DNA from: Heligmosomoides polygyrus polygyrus
Lineage: Eukaryota; Nematoda; Chromadorea; Rhabditida; Heligmosomidae
Assembly (NCBI GenBank): GCA_947396885.1
Contig: OX377204.1
Location: 95,800,728-95,864,727, forward strand
Reading direction: 5' to 3'
DNA length: 64,000 nucleotides
In this document: one piece after another, positions 11,500-23,049 of the stretch
Layout: every line of letters begins with the position of its first letter
Numbering within the stretch: the first letter of the stretch is position 1
Program-made: the position numbers and the translations under genes
Notes under the pieces: generated by a model
What the model was told of the DNA's origin: nothing
Database searches by the model: none
Seen by the model: only the letters and a program-made list of their open reading frames with translations

Positions 11500-11790
11500 T
11501 GAACATTGGCGAAATTCCGTGCTCCACGGCTAATAATGCGTCATCGAGCGCACGTCCGCACTTCAGCGCCCCGGCGTCGCATGCAGCTAGCACGCGGCGT
11601 TGCGTTGGAGTTACGTCCTGGAACCGTGCACACCCCTCACTGCTGCAGTGTGACTCTGCCCCTCCGCGCTATACTTCAGCATGGCTGACGCACTGCCGCG
11701 GCGGAGTGTGTACGCGGCTTATGTCAACCATCAGCCACGTCTCGTGGCGGCGCAAGTATAACAGAGCTCTATATTGTTTCACGCCGTGAT
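11500..11790. repeat. GC-rich MITE-like fragment
   Basis: Shares GACTCTGCCCCTCCGCGC and TATACTTCAGC with 12690-12968; likely a decayed member of the same GC-rich foldback group. Ends not defined. Confidence 0.45.
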
Positions 11791-11933
11791 GAAGCTCTAA
11801 ATGTCTCCATATTTCTTGAAGCATGCGTCGTTCAAGAATGGGAGGCACAAACTGGATCATAAAGCTATTGTGGTTCGCAATCAAATCCTACCATCCACGA
11901 AGCCTTTTCTTGCGCTATTCTATAATGAGTATC

Positions 11934-12517
11934 GGCACTATTGTACTTTTCGGACTCCAGAGGACGACGAGAGGTCTAAAAAAAATTCGCCCAAACCTCG
12001 TCCAGGGGGGTTATTTGGGGTGCTGATCACGAATCTGACATCCGTTTTTCGTTTTACGCTGGAGTACGGTAGATTACGGTACATACCGGTGACTAAGGCT
12101 GTCGAGGTCATAATCACCGATTTCGCCCAAATTACGCCTATGGGGGTTATTCGGGGTGCTGATCACGAATCTGACATCCGTTATTCGTTTTACGCTGGAG
12201 TTTGGGCGCAATCGGTGACCATTACCTTACTCACCGGTACCCACCGTAACCTACCGTACTTCAGCGTAAAACGAAAAATGGCTGTCAGATTCGTGATCAG
12301 CATCCCAAATAACCCCCATAGGCGAAGTTTGGGCGAAATCGGTGATTATGACCTCGACAGCCTTAGTCACCGGTACCTACCGTAACCTACCGTAATCGAC
12401 CGAAATTTCAAAAACTAATGTCAGATTTGTGATCAGCATCCCAAATAACCCCCCTGGACGAGGTTTGGGCTTTCGACCTCTCCTCGTTCTCTGGAGTCCC
12501 GAAAGTACAATAGTGCC
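11934..12517. mobile_element. GGCACTATTG-family MITE, full copy with ~9-bp duplication
   Basis: Inverted ends GGCACTATTGTACTTTTCGG and its inverse (ending AATAGTGCC). Flanks are ATGAGTATC on the left and ATGAATATC on the right, a target duplication of 8-9 bp with one mismatch. The body is built of ~120-bp units containing GATTCGTGATCAGCA, AAGTTTGGGCGAAATCGG and repeated ACGGTAGGTT words in both orientations. The duplication length suits hAT or Mutator-like transposases. Confidence 0.75.
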
Positions 12518-12689
12518 ATGAATATCAAACGTACGATGCCGCACTCAGTCCGTTATTCGGAGGAACTCCAGTAGGTGCGGAGCAATCCGTAGGTAGAAAG
12601 AATTCTGCGAGAGTTTCGAGAGTACAGTCCCATTCCTGGAAAGGGTAACACCACTTGTTTCACCGTACCTATGAAATAATAAAGCCGCG

Positions 12690-12967
12690 TGCACGCTTTG
12701 CAGCGGGCAGCGGGCAGTGGAATGTGAGCGGGGATCACATTCCACTGCGGCAGTGTGAAGCTGTGCCGTGACTACAGGCGGCGGCAATGAGGAATACCCG
12801 AGTTATCCCTCGCTGCCACTGCCACTACGGCTGCTGCCGGCAGCCCTGCGGCAGCGGAAGTGTGCACTCCCCCTCACTGCTGCTTCCGCTACCGCAGTGC
12901 GACTCCGCCCCTCCGCGCCATACTTCAGCGTGGCTGCCGCACTGCCGCTGCGAAGTGTGTACGCGAC
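12690..12967. repeat. GC-rich MITE-like fragment
   Basis: Imperfect inverted repeats around CTGCCGGCAGCCCTGCGGCAG, sharing words with 10670-10860 and 11500-11790. Ends not defined. Confidence 0.45.
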
Positions 12968-12971
12968 TTAA

Positions 12972-13873
12972 CACGTTGACGACGAGAGCGATTTTCCGTG
13001 TCTGGCCCGTGGGACGAAGCGCGCCGCACAAACGTGACACGACATATCGTGACCCAAACTTCGTCTAAGGATAAATTTGGGATGCCAAACACGATGCTAA
13101 TGTTCCTCTTAACAGTTACAGCCGGTTACCCCTCCCCCACGTCGTTAACTAGGGTGGTCTTATCAGGACGGAGAGACGGAAGGAATGGGTCCGATATAGG
13201 CAAAACTTCGTCTAGGAGGTTATTTTGGTGCTCATGACGAATCGGACGTCCGTTTTTAAAATTTCAGCCAACTAGCGAGGGTATGTTGCGACAGGTATGG
13301 ATAACGCTCACCAGCGCATACTTACCGTCACATACCCTGGCCACGACCGTTCTGCCTTGTGGAGGAACGCAGCTATAGATTGAAATTCGTGATTCACCGG
13401 GATTCGAAACGCTCATGATGTTACTTTTCGACAGCTTCTCTAGAAAATTCTTTTCAAACTTCACCAATAACCTTTCAACTGTGTTATCAAAGCGGAGAAA
13501 GCAGGGAGAATTCAAAGGAGAAAAAGGGAACAAATGAGGCTGCTAAGGAGAAATGCAATAATAGGAGGTTAATACAAAAGTGGAGTTGAACGCATTTCTA
13601 AACAGCAGTGGAAAGATTTGTTTCAATCTTCTCACGTAACTCCTACACAGAGCTTGGGGAAGTCGGTGGTCCTGACACGACTACCGATTAAGAGGGAAAT
13701 CGGCCGTAATTCTCGAAATGGACATCGGCATCCTGAATAAGGTATTTGGACGAAGTTTGGATGGGCTGGGTATCTTCTTGTTAAAATATTAGCCGTCGCG
13801 CACCATTGCGCGACATCGTCCCACGGGACAGACTAGCTGTCGCGCACCATTGCGCGACAGTGTCGTCAACGTG
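12972..13873. mobile_element. piggyBac-like non-autonomous element, TTAA duplication
   Basis: Ends CACGTTGACGACGAGA on the left and the inverse GTCGTCAACGTG on the right, exactly flanked by TTAA (12968-12971, 13874-13877). TTAA duplication is the piggyBac signature. GTCGCGCACCATTGCGCGAC occurs twice near the right end (about 13795 and 13841). A frame at 13389-13270 (minus) has a donor-like GTAAGT but no known domain. A short copy with the same ends is at 39515-39648. Confidence 0.75.
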
Positions 13874-13877
13874 TTAA

Positions 13878-14530
13878 GGCTCTTTATTTTGCTTAGCATA
13901 CGATGTCTGAGTGGACGCACCAAAGAGTACATGTTTTGCCCTTGTGGAAGGTTGGTATTAGCAGCATTGCCATTCTGCATCTGCCCGCTCACTGCCGTTT
14001 TGCGATTGTTGTTGATATCAGTCAGAGCATCCTGTCGTCCCGTGTCCGTTACTCCAGTGCTGCTCGTGCATTGTTGAGTTGCTGAAGACGATCAAACTCG
14101 GACTTACACGCTGGAGATAGCGACGATAGGGAAGCGCAATGTCTTCAAAACCGATTTTTCATCACAGATAAGAAGCCGCTTGCGGCACTTGGGTACCTCA
14201 CCTCCACGTGCGTGAAGCACCTGAAAAGTCCTGCCCTTGGAACGCATCGAAAGTTTTCAAACTGAAGACTCCAATTGATGGGAACCTACAGAAATCGCAA
14301 TGAGGAGAAGCCACATCGCTGCCAATAGTAGGTGTGCCCAGCTTTTATGCGATTTTAATCGCGAAAAGTCACGCGACGACGAAGACAAATACGGGATTAA
14401 TAGTTTTTTTTTTTGGTGGGGGAGGGGCACACAGAGGATTCAGGGTATTGAAATTCACATCCTTTGTGGGCATTATTGAATTTTCTAACATTTTCTAACA
14501 AATCTTGAGGGTTTTTTCACCTACCACCTA
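13878..14530. other. Intergenic stretch, nothing recognised
   Basis: Contains a poly-T tract (about 14404-14414) and no recognised repeat or gene. Confidence 0.4.
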
Positions 14531-14537
14531 GCATTTG

Positions 14538-14730
14538 TAGTCCAGTAGATCATCGAGTTGTTCGAGCGCGCGCCAGTAGCGTTTCTGTTGATTCCTGTCG
14601 CGTGCCAAAATGACCCAATAGATTCGACTTAGTCAAGGGACATAAATATCGTTCGTTCAGCGCTTTCACGAAGAACTGCAACCGACATTTGATGGGCGTC
14701 CTGGTGTTCTCTTGGCATCCCGATGATTAA
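14538..14730 (-). mobile_element. RTE-type LINE 3' fragment
   Basis: Read on the minus strand it carries decayed words of the C-terminal end of the RTE reverse-transcriptase polyprotein (pattern RYDALRVP...LARDR...WRR) seen better at 33585-33842. Confidence 0.6.
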
Positions 14731-14879
14731 TTTAAAAAAAAGATAAGGTTAGCAAAGTTGTGGAAGAAGGAGAGGAAATACTATGAACAAGCAATCAGTT
14801 GGAAACAATTTGAGATATATGAAAAATTGGTCAGTTTGTTCTATGCCGTAATTATGCCTGGTGGGCGAGGGTAATCAAT

Positions 14880-14956
14880 TAACAATTTTTAATAATAGTA
14901 ATTATTATTTCAATATTTTATCATGTTATTAATATTATATATTTTATTAACGCTAA
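14880..14956. other. AT-rich spacer before SINE
   Basis: Almost pure A/T, typical of a SINE/LINE insertion neighbourhood. Confidence 0.4.
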
Positions 14957-15252
14957 AGGTGCGTGGAGCGCAGTTGGAGGAGGCGCCGGCTGTCGTCTGC
15001 ACCCGGTACCAGGTTCCTGGTTCGGATTTCCCGCCCAGGCCAACCAAGCCTTCCATCTCTCCGGGGTCGGTGAATTGGTACCAGACTTGTCTGGGAAGGA
15101 TAAAGCGCTGACTTGTTCATCGGCTGGCCACCGCAAGTCATTGTATGACTAAATACGCATTCAACACGCCTCCGCGACATCCCATAGAAGTAGAATGCGT
15201 GGCGCATCCTAAAAAGGATTGAATAGCGCCGTCCTTTATCCTTTATCCTTTA
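14957..15252 (+). mobile_element. tRNA-derived SINE, family 1
   Basis: Full copy with A box GAGCGCAGTTGG, B box GGTTCGGATTTCC and tail of CCTTTAT repeats. Confidence 0.85.
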
Positions 15253-15427
15253 TTAACGGTGTTAGTATTTTATTTTATTTATTTTAATTCTTTAGTAATT
15301 CAAATTATTTAGTTCAATAATGAAATTATTTTTAGTCTCTTATTTTTCTCAGCTATACTTATTAGGGCTCAGAAAAAGCTCGAAAGTTTAGTGCTGATTG
15401 ATCTCCTGATCGCTATAACCTCTAACA

Positions 15428-15860
15428 CCTGCATCACCTGTCGTCCCGTTGATCATAGAATTCTTTTCAGCAAACGTTTGCATTTGTCCCTGTCTCGTGC
15501 CAGAGTGATCCAGTAGATCCTCTTCGCTCGAGGGACACGAAGAACGTCATATCGTTTGCTGAGGACTTTTAGGAGCTGTACAGAGCAGCATCGCACTGCG
15601 ACGCGACGAATTGACAGGTAACTATATCGATCGGGCAGCGCGAACAATCAATATGGGAGACTATCATTGCGTCGCGTCGGGCCATGTTGGAGCTCTGAAC
15701 GTCCCTTCACGAAGCAGTGTGAGCAACGCGTTGGTAGACGTACTGCTCTTACTCTGACATCCAGTGGAATCCAGCTGGTGACGGCTATCTGCGAAAGGTC
15801 AGCTAATCCCTGCGAAACGCATTACGTGGCCGGCACACTTAATTTTCGACTGCTGACTCA
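15428..15860 (-). mobile_element. RTE-type LINE 3' fragment with inserted hairpin
   Basis: 15428-15570 and 15775-15860 correspond to neighbouring parts of the RTE 3' end (words GAGGGACACGAAGAACGTCA and GCATTACGTGGCCGGC). Between them, about 15590-15685, lies a GC-rich hairpin (CTGCGACGCGACGAATTGAC against TTGCGTCGCGTCGGGCC) that looks like a small MITE. Confidence 0.65.
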
Positions 15861-17010
15861 ATGCTACAGCATCGCTGATTTTAGACCAGCTCAGGATCCG
15901 GATTCATCATTGACTTACAGCAATTTAACAGAGAAATTTTAAAAAAAATAGAAATTTAACAGCCGAAATTCCTGATAGCGCGGTTTAAAAGTCGTTTATT
16001 CCATGCAATCCTGACACCGATGGACACTGTAAACAAGGCTACAAGGGAAACAACGAACTCTTTATTGGGCTTTCGTCCAAGTGCATGATCGGAGCGAAGC
16101 TCACAGCATTTGCTTGTTCATTTTCTGTGCGCTCCTTCTTCCGTTTCCGTTTTCTAACTGCTTTAAAGAAAATGGAGTCTATATATACCATTTTTACGTC
16201 GAATTGGACACTTTCAAATCAAATTGAAAAATCTATTTGAATTGAAAAAAATTCGAATTAAAAATCACCTTGTCCGACTGCATCATGTACGATCCAGAAC
16301 ATCATCCTATTGTAAAGATAAATAAATAAATAATAAATTGGACACTTTTCACGTCAAATTGGACACTCCTTTAAGCTAGCTTAAGACTTTTGAAACAGAG
16401 CGAACTCTTCTATTTTGAAAAGAGCTTTTTCTTCATTGAATTAGAGACTCTTCAAGGACTTTAGAATAATTTTTTTTTCGAGGAAAATTTTAGCATGAAT
16501 TTTTTGAAGATTTAATTCATCTACCAATAAGTGAACAAGTTGTTTGAAAGTTTATAAAATTTGAGGAAAAATGGCGGTTCAAAACATGTTTTGAAGGGCA
16601 GGAAGCCGGTCACATTTTGGTGTGAAAAAGAGAATGCGCCATGCCCTGTTCCAAGATGTTTTTATTCGATTGATAGCAGGATTTCTGTTTGCATGGAGTT
16701 TAACTCTTGCTAACGATACAACAAAAACAACTGTAAAGAAGAGATACATATCTTCACTTTGATGGTTTATGCAGGTGACATGGACACAATCAATCAAATA
16801 AAATTTGCGGCAGACTTTCTCAGTGCACGACGCGATCTGAATTTTTTAGTGCGCTACATGTTTGCTTTTTTGCTGCGCTTAGAGACAAAGTTAAATTTCA
16901 AATTTTTCTATAAAAATAAACTTTTATAAAATTGCCACACTTATTGATGCAGGTAAACTAAAAAAATCAGAGAAAGTTCTAACCAATTTTCCTTGAACAA
17001 AAAAATATTC

Positions 17011-17962
17011 GGCACTTTTGTAAATACTTTCGGGACTCCAAAGGTGGAGAACAGGTCGAAAAAAATTTCGCTCAAACTTCGCCTAGGGGGTTTTTCGGGT
17101 GCTAATCACGTGCTAATCACGAATCTGACATCCATTTTTGTTTTACGCTGGAGTACGGTAGGTTACGGTAGGTACTGGTGACTAAGGTCATGACAACCGA
17201 TTTCGCCCAAACTTCGCCTAGGTGGGTTATTTGGGGTGCTGATCACGAATTTGACATCCATTTTTGTTTTACGGTGGAGTACGGTAGGCTACGGTAGGTA
17301 CTGGTGACTAAGGTCATGGCAACCGGTTTCGCGCAAACTTCGCCTAGGGGTTACTTGGGGTGCTATGGTAGTGGCACAGCATACAAGCGGTCCCGCAGCG
17401 ATCGCCTGAAGGAATGCTATAGCTCTGTTGTGTGCTCCGATTTAGGCAGGGGAAGGGACTCAAGGGTGTGGCTCACCTGTGCTAAAATTGTCTACATCCT
17501 GTAGTACCCTCCCTTGCCCAAAACGGAAACAGATAAAACGTGGATCTGTAATCGAAAAGAGGAGATAAGACTGCATTTACATTCGCTGTATGCAGCTACT
17601 CACCGCGCCTGCCCGCCGCGGCATGCTATGGTGACCCCCCCCCCCTAATTACCATAGCACCCAATAATCTGCTATCAACGTCTTCCTTAGAAGCTGATCA
17701 GATGCTGCCACTACTGCTGTCTAATGGAAAGATACTTCTTCAGATATTCTAGAGCGTTCCTTACCCCTGGAGAAAATTTGGGCGAAATCGGTGATTATGA
17801 CCTCGACAGACTTAGTCACCCGTACCTACCGTAACCTACAGTAATCGGCCGAAATTTCGGCAGCGGATGTCAGATTCGTGATCAATAAATAACCACCCTG
17901 GGCGAAGAATTTTTTTCGCTACCTCTCCTCGACCTCTGGAGTCCCGAAAGTACAATAGTGCC
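17011..17962. mobile_element. GGCACTATTG-family MITE, 8-bp duplication AAATATTC
   Basis: Begins GGCACTTTTGTAAATACTTT and ends CGAAAGTACAATAGTGCC. The exact 8-bp direct repeat AAATATTC flanks both sides (17003-17010, 17963-17970). Internal units carry ACGGTAGGTTACGGTAGGTA words. Confidence 0.78.
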
Positions 17963-17989
17963 AAATATTCTTACGATCTTTTTAAGTCG

Positions 17990-18480
17990 TTAAGCTGGAG
18001 TACGGTAGGTTGCGGAAGGTACGGGTGACTAAGGTCATGGCAACCGATTTCGCCCAAACTTCGCCTAGGTGGGTTATTTGGGGTGCTGATCACGAATCTG
18101 ACATCCTTTTTTCGTTTTACGGTAGAATACGGTAGATTACGGTAGGTACTGGTGACTAAGCTCATAACAACCGAATTCGCCCAAACTTCGCCTAGGTGGG
18201 TTATTTGGGTGCTTATCACGAATCTGGTATCCATTTTTGTTTCACGCTGGAGTACGGTACGGTTACGGTAGGGTTGCTGAAGGTACGGGTGACTAAGGTC
18301 ATGGCAACCGATTTCGCCCAAACTTCGCCTAGGTGGGTTATTTGTGTGCTTATCACGAATCTGGCATCCATTTTTTTAAGCTGGAGTACGGTAGGTTACG
18401 GTGGGTATGGGTGACTAAGGTCATGGCAACCGATTTCGCACAAACTTCGCCCAGGGGTTATTTGGGGTGCTACGGTAGTG
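17990..18480. repeat. Tandem units of the GGCACTATTG-family body
   Basis: Four units of about 115-120 bp, each with TTTCGCCCAAACTTCGCC, a TTATTTGGG word, CACGAATCTG and TACGGTAGGTTACGG. Confidence 0.7.
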
Positions 18481-18665
18481 GCAAAGCATGGAAGCGGTCC
18501 CGTAACGATCGCGTGAAGGAATGCTATAGCTAACTTCGTTTAACCTGCCTGAAGACATTTCAATTTGGAGGACATCCAGTTTGATTTCAAAGTTCATAGG
18601 CCAGCTTAGAAGAGTGTCCAATTTGACCTTAAAAATGTCCAATTCGACGTGAAAATAGTCCTTAA

Positions 18666-19155
18666 ACAGCCAGCGCAATTCTCAACTCTGGAGTAGATCA
18701 TTGGCGCATCCGAGCCCTATTGTTTGCTATTGTGATATTCTGAAAGCGATGAAGCGCACAAAAAGCGCGAATTATAATCTTCTTCGATGTCCCGGTCACT
18801 TGGGCAGAATGTAAAGCTGCAGTCCGTGCCGGTGCTAATGCTCATCTCTATACCAGTTCAGGTAGTCTAGCGGGTGCGGTTGTCGGTCTGACTGTGTAAT
18901 ACTTTGGTCTATCGAAAAGATTTAACCAGTACCAATGATCTCGATCGTATAGTGGGGGTTATTTTTTCGAAGTCTTTGTTAGCCATCGAACTCTGGGAAA
19001 CAAAGGATGAGCAGCTGGTGGAAATCCAAACAATCGTCAGCATCTAGGCATTTCAGATGATTCATCTTCGCAAATACTTTTTAGTCAAATGCAGTCAAAA
19101 TATTGGTTCTGAATGTATTTCGAGATTATGAGAGATTGGCGCAAAATCGTTTCTA
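18666..19155. other. Intergenic stretch, nothing recognised
   Basis: No gene or repeat family recognised. Confidence 0.4.
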
Positions 19156-19161
19156 TATGTA

Positions 19162-20238
19162 TATCATTTTCACGTCGCATTCGACACTTTTCAAATCGAA
19201 CTTGACAATTCTGAAATCAAATTGGACATTTTCACGTCAAACTGGACAACTTCTAAGCTAACCTCGGACTTTTCAAATCAAAGCGAACTTTTCCAAATTG
19301 AAATGGGCCTCTTCTACATTAAACTAGAGTCTCTCCAAAAATGTTAGAATAATTTTTTGTTTAAGGAGAATTTTAGTATGACTTTCTTTAAAGTTTTAAT
19401 TTAGGGCGTGTTCATACTTGGCGACAGCAGCTACAAGAGCGACGAGAGCGACAAAAGTGACTGGAGCGACAGCGCCGGCGCTCATGTATGAACACTTTTC
19501 GGTTTCAATCGATATGCATATTTTGCACGGGCGATGAGTAGCTGTTGTCGCGAAGTGTGAACAGACCCACACTCCCCAATAAGGGAACACATGGTTTGAA
19601 ATTTTATAAAAAAATCGAGGAAAAACAGCGAATTAAAGCTTGTTTTTAATGGCAGGAAAGCGGCCATTTTATACTGCTGAAACACAGATTGCGCCACACG
19701 CGCGTCCGAAAGTTCGCGATTTTTATTCGATTGATAGCAACCTCTTGTTTGCATGCAGTTTCACATCGGCAATCAGTGCAACATGAACAATTTTAAAAAC
19801 CGAACATATCCTAACTTTCTTGCTGAATGTAAGCAGCATTTACACTCAATTAGATAAACATTGCGACTTGCTTTCCGAGTGCGTGGCGCAATCCAGTTTT
19901 TTAATGCATCACATGATTGCTGCCTTGCTGCGCTTAAAAAAAGCTCATTTTATTATTTTTTCTCGAAAAATATAAACAGTATATAATTATTACACCTATT
20001 CGGTCCGCTGAAGTAAAAAAAATCAAAAAAGTTATTCTAAATATTCCAAGAACAAAAAATTATTTTTACCATCTTGAAGAGCCTCTAGTTTAATGTAGAA
20101 GAGTTTCATTTTGGTTTGGAAGAGTTCTCTTTGATTTGAAAAGTCTTAGGTTAGCTTAGAAGAGTGTCCATCCAATTTGGCGTGAAAAGTGTCCAATTTG
20201 ATTTGGAAAGTGTCCAATTCGACGTGAAATTGGTATAT
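19162..20238. mobile_element. TTGGACAC-family foldback with nested short MITE
   Basis: Left end TCATTTTCACGTCGCATT and right end GTCCAATTCGACGTGAAATT, with TA on both sides, so a TA duplication. 21-bp repeats with TTGGACA words lie inside both ends. A GC-rich palindromic MITE with GGCGACAGC/GTTGTCGCG arms is nested at about 19406-19570. Confidence 0.7.
19406..19570. mobile_element. Short foldback MITE related to 27217-27410
   Basis: Starts TTAGGGCGTGTTCATACTTG and ends AAGTGTGAACAGACCC. Shares GCATATTTTGCACGGGCGA (inverted) and the GCGCCGGCG core with the copy at 27217. Duplication not clear. Confidence 0.6.
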
Positions 20239-20477
20239 AAGAAGAAGGTTGAGGAACATACTTAGTATTTACACTATCAATCAGATAAACAATGCGACTT
20301 GCTTTCCGAGTGCATGGTGCGATCCAGTCCTTTAATGCACTACATGATTGCTGCCTTGCTGCGCTATTCAATCAGTCTCAATCTTGCTGCCGTCGTAAGC
20401 TTCTCTTTTTGACTGTTTTCTACTCCTTCCTGTGGCAGCTGTCGTGTCAGCTTCAATGGGAGCGGCCAACCTACTAA

Positions 20478-20617
20478 GGCCAATGTTGTACTTCAGCGAC
20501 GCTGTTGTCGGCGACGTCGGCGACAGTGCTGAGCGGGTGCTACGCAGTTCGTAACAGCACGCGCGACACTGTCGCCGACGTCGTCAACAACAGTGTCGCT
20601 GAAGTATAACATAGGCC
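20478..20617. mobile_element. PIF/Harbinger-like MITE, TAA duplication
   Basis: 140 bp. Ends GGCCAATGTTGTACTTCAGC and the inverse GCTGAAGTATAACATAGGCC, flanked by TAA on both sides. Folds into a GC-rich stem with CGACGTCGGCGACAGTG arms. Confidence 0.8.
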
Positions 20618-20639
20618 TAAGTTGGTATCCGAAGCCGTT

Positions 20640-20914
20640 ATCTCTCGCAGCTTGTAGTGTTGGCGGGTCACTGCTCGTTTCATTGAACTACCCACTCCAC
20701 AAACCCTTACCTCTGCATTTTTATCGTAATTTATTTGTATTGACTTCTCCTTGTTAGTTAAGTTTTGGCCTTACCAGCCATCATCATAAAACGCTAGGTT
20801 GTGTTGTTGAGAGATTTAGTTTCTTTACGCAACTGTATCGTTTACGCCGTGTCCATGTTGTTAAGTTGCTGATTATTGCGCACTATACTGTGCAAATAAA
20901 TAAATATACCATTT
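20640..20914. other. Intergenic stretch, nothing recognised
   Basis: No repeat or gene recognised. Confidence 0.4.
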
Positions 20915-21215
20915 GGGCGTGTGTAGTGCAGTCGTAGGAGGCGCCGACTGTCGCCTGCACCCGATACCAGGTTCCTGGTTCGGATTTCCCGCCCAGGCCA
21001 ACCAAGCCTTCCATCCCTCCGGGGTCGGTGGATTGGAACCAGACTCGTCTGGGAAGGATAAAGCGCTGACTTTTTATAACGGGCCAATGCAAGTCATTGT
21101 ATGGCCAAATACGCATTCAAATCGCCTCAACGACATCCCGTGGAAGTAGAATGCGTGGCTCATCCCAAAAGGGATTGAGTAACGCCGTCCTTTATCCTTT
21201 ATCTTTATCCTTTAC
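20915..21215 (+). mobile_element. tRNA-derived SINE, family 1
   Basis: Full copy with A box TAGTGCAGTCGTAGG, B box GGTTCGGATTTCC, and a CCTTTATC-repeat tail that runs straight into a TTGGACAC-family end (21215-21295). Confidence 0.85.
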
Positions 21216-21299
21216 CATTTTCACGTCAGATTGAACACTCCTCTATGCTAGCCTAAGACCTTTGAAATCCAGGCGAACTCTTCCAAATCGAAATTATCT

Positions 21300-22075
21300 T
21301 CAGACAGGTTCAACTACAAACGAGCCGCACCAGGGCGTTGGTGACCACTGGCGGGAGTTCTTCAGGTGTTCGGGCCTGACTCTGTCGGGACCACGTGCTC
21401 TGAAATTTTTCACCGATGAGGTGGAGTATCGGATCTCGAAAGGAAGGACAAAGTGCAGAAGGCATCCTGCGGAAGATGGCATGGGGCAGGCGCATGTGGC
21501 TGTCGAAGAGATCGGAGTAGAAGTCGTGGATGACCTTCTCCATTGTCCCTCTGGAAGAGGTGACGGTTCCATTAGGGCGTCTTGGTTTTCGCTGCACAAC
21601 GCCCACCGGAGCTTTACCAACTCCAAGCCAAGATGAGCACTCTAAGGTGCTTTGGTGGAACCGTCGCTTCTTCAAGGTAGGCGGTTGTTAAGGTCATCCA
21701 CGACCTCTACTCCAACTCCTCTGTGAAAGCAGCGCTACCCACGTCATCTTCCGCAGCATGGATGTGTCATGTCCTTTGTCCTCCCTTCCGAGATCCCATA
21801 AGCGATCTTGTCGGTTAACGATCGTCCTACAGCACCCCGTCCCGACATTATCATAGTAGAGACGGCGCTTCGCTCCATACATAATGTGGCGCAGTTGTAG
21901 TTGATGAGCTCCAATCGCAACACGCGACGCAACCGCAAGAAAACGAGCTCGGCCACGCTTTGACTTTTGAGCTCGAATTAGCCATGCTCTTCCTCTCCCC
22001 GTTTCTTCGCTTCGTTGCGCTGTTTGCACTTATTTCAAGCAGTTTTGCCTTCCTCAGTTCTCACTCAGTCATCCA
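21300..22075 (-). pseudogene. RTE-type LINE reverse transcriptase fragment, broken
   Basis: On the minus strand, frames at 21675-21310 and 21626-21300 together give the stretch just before and at the start of an RTE reverse transcriptase: a MEKVIHDFYSDLF segment, then a GPDRVRPEHLKN motif (family pattern GPDxIxxExLK). The two parts are in different frames, so there is at least one frameshift, and the catalytic YADD part is missing. 21694-22029 has a duplicated similar segment in broken frames. Confidence 0.7.
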
Positions 22076-22207
22076 AAACTCCCCATGCTGTTAAAGTGAG
22101 GTCGGTGGGGTGTTCTAATTGGTGACAAGGATCTTATCGTTTCCTCTCGAATAAATCCTTCCTTTGTTCGAAAAACTCTCGTTGAGTACTTTGTCGAGCA
22201 GCAGCTA

Positions 22208-22302
22208 CGTCAGTTCGCGTTCTCAGCTTTAGGAATGGCGCCGAAGGCAAAGTCATCCGACCGAAACAAGGACAAACAAAAAGGCCTGGAGGTCTTCAGG
22301 TG
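22208..22302 (+). other. Possible short exon starting MAPKAKSS (low confidence)
   Basis: Acceptor-like CTCAGCTTTAG lies just before GA-ATG at 22234; the frame reads MAPKAKSSDRNKDKQKGLEV and ends at FR with AG|GTGCGC as a weak donor. The frame is open upstream too. A basic N-terminus like this could be a real first exon, but no continuation was found. Confidence 0.25.
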
Positions 22303-22333
22303 CGCTTTTCATCCTTTCGTCCTTTGCATTTAT

Positions 22334-22411
22334 TTTTACCTATAAAGCCAGTATCCCGCAAACCTGCACATCAACCTGCAACCTATTTACCTACTGGCTT
22401 TATAGGTAAAT
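22334..22411. repeat. Imperfect inverted repeat
   Basis: TTTACCTATAAAGCCAGTA and its inverse TACTGGCTTTATAGGTAAA frame a 38-bp loop. Confidence 0.8.
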
Positions 22412-22429
22412 AAACCTATGCCTTTATTT

Positions 22430-22600
22430 AAACCTAAATAGACCAAGCCTTTCATGCCTTCGGGGTCGGCGAAATAGTACCAACCTTGTGGGAGAACGAT
22501 CGACGGTGACTTGCCCATCGAAAAGCCACCACAAGTCAGCCAAATATTCAAGTTGCCTCCACTACTTCTCGTGGGAGTAGAATACTTAGGGTATCCCAAA
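22430..22600 (+). mobile_element. tRNA-derived SINE, family 1, body fragment
   Basis: Starts after the B box with GACCAAGCCTTTCATGCCTT and runs to the GGAGTAGAATACTTAGGG region; the tRNA-like head is missing. Confidence 0.65.
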
Positions 22601-22770
22601 AGTGGATACTGTAGCGTGCGGTTGCGGCCGTTGTGTCGGCGTTCACGTGGAAATTCGATCGATGTGTAATACCACTGGGCAACGAGATCGGCTTGGATGA
22701 CCCACACCCCGGATCCCTTCCCTAGCCTGTGACGAGAGCAGTTTTATTTGGGTGGGTCTTATCCTTCTTA

Positions 22771-22900
22771 GGTACCGTTTATACTTCGACTGAGCGACAC
22801 GACGTCACGTATAGTGGAAATATTGATTAAGCGACGCGATCGATCATTTAGCCACTTTGCATGCCGTCGCGTCGCTTGGCGTCGGAAGTATAAACGGGCC
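22771..22900. mobile_element. PIF/Harbinger-like MITE, TTA duplication
   Basis: 130 bp. Ends GGTACCGTTTATACTTCGAC and its inverse GTCGGAAGTATAAACGGGCC, flanked by TTA on both sides. Same terminal sequence as the 1.5-kb element at 2022. Confidence 0.82.
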
Positions 22901-23049
22901 TTAGAGGTGTCTTTAGGTTTGCGCGATCTGTGACAAAAACGAGCTCCGATGACAACGGCTTTGGTTTATAGATGCTGTAGCAAGCGCGAGGGAACGAACA
23001 TTCAAACGGCAGTAGGAGATTATTTATAATTTCTATATTTTATTAGTAT

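Larger units (their letters stand above)
16185..18665. mobile_element. TTGGACAC-family foldback (21-bp subterminal repeats) with nested MITE
   Basis: Left end TACCATTTTTACGTCGAATT, right end the inverse (AATTCGACGTGAAAATAG). Beside both ends are degenerate 21-bp repeats around AATTGGACACTTTT. The internal part has the family words TTTTTATTCGATTGATAGCA and GCGCCATGC. A GGCACTATTG-family MITE is inserted at 17011-17962 and more of that family follows at 17990-18480. Confidence 0.65.
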
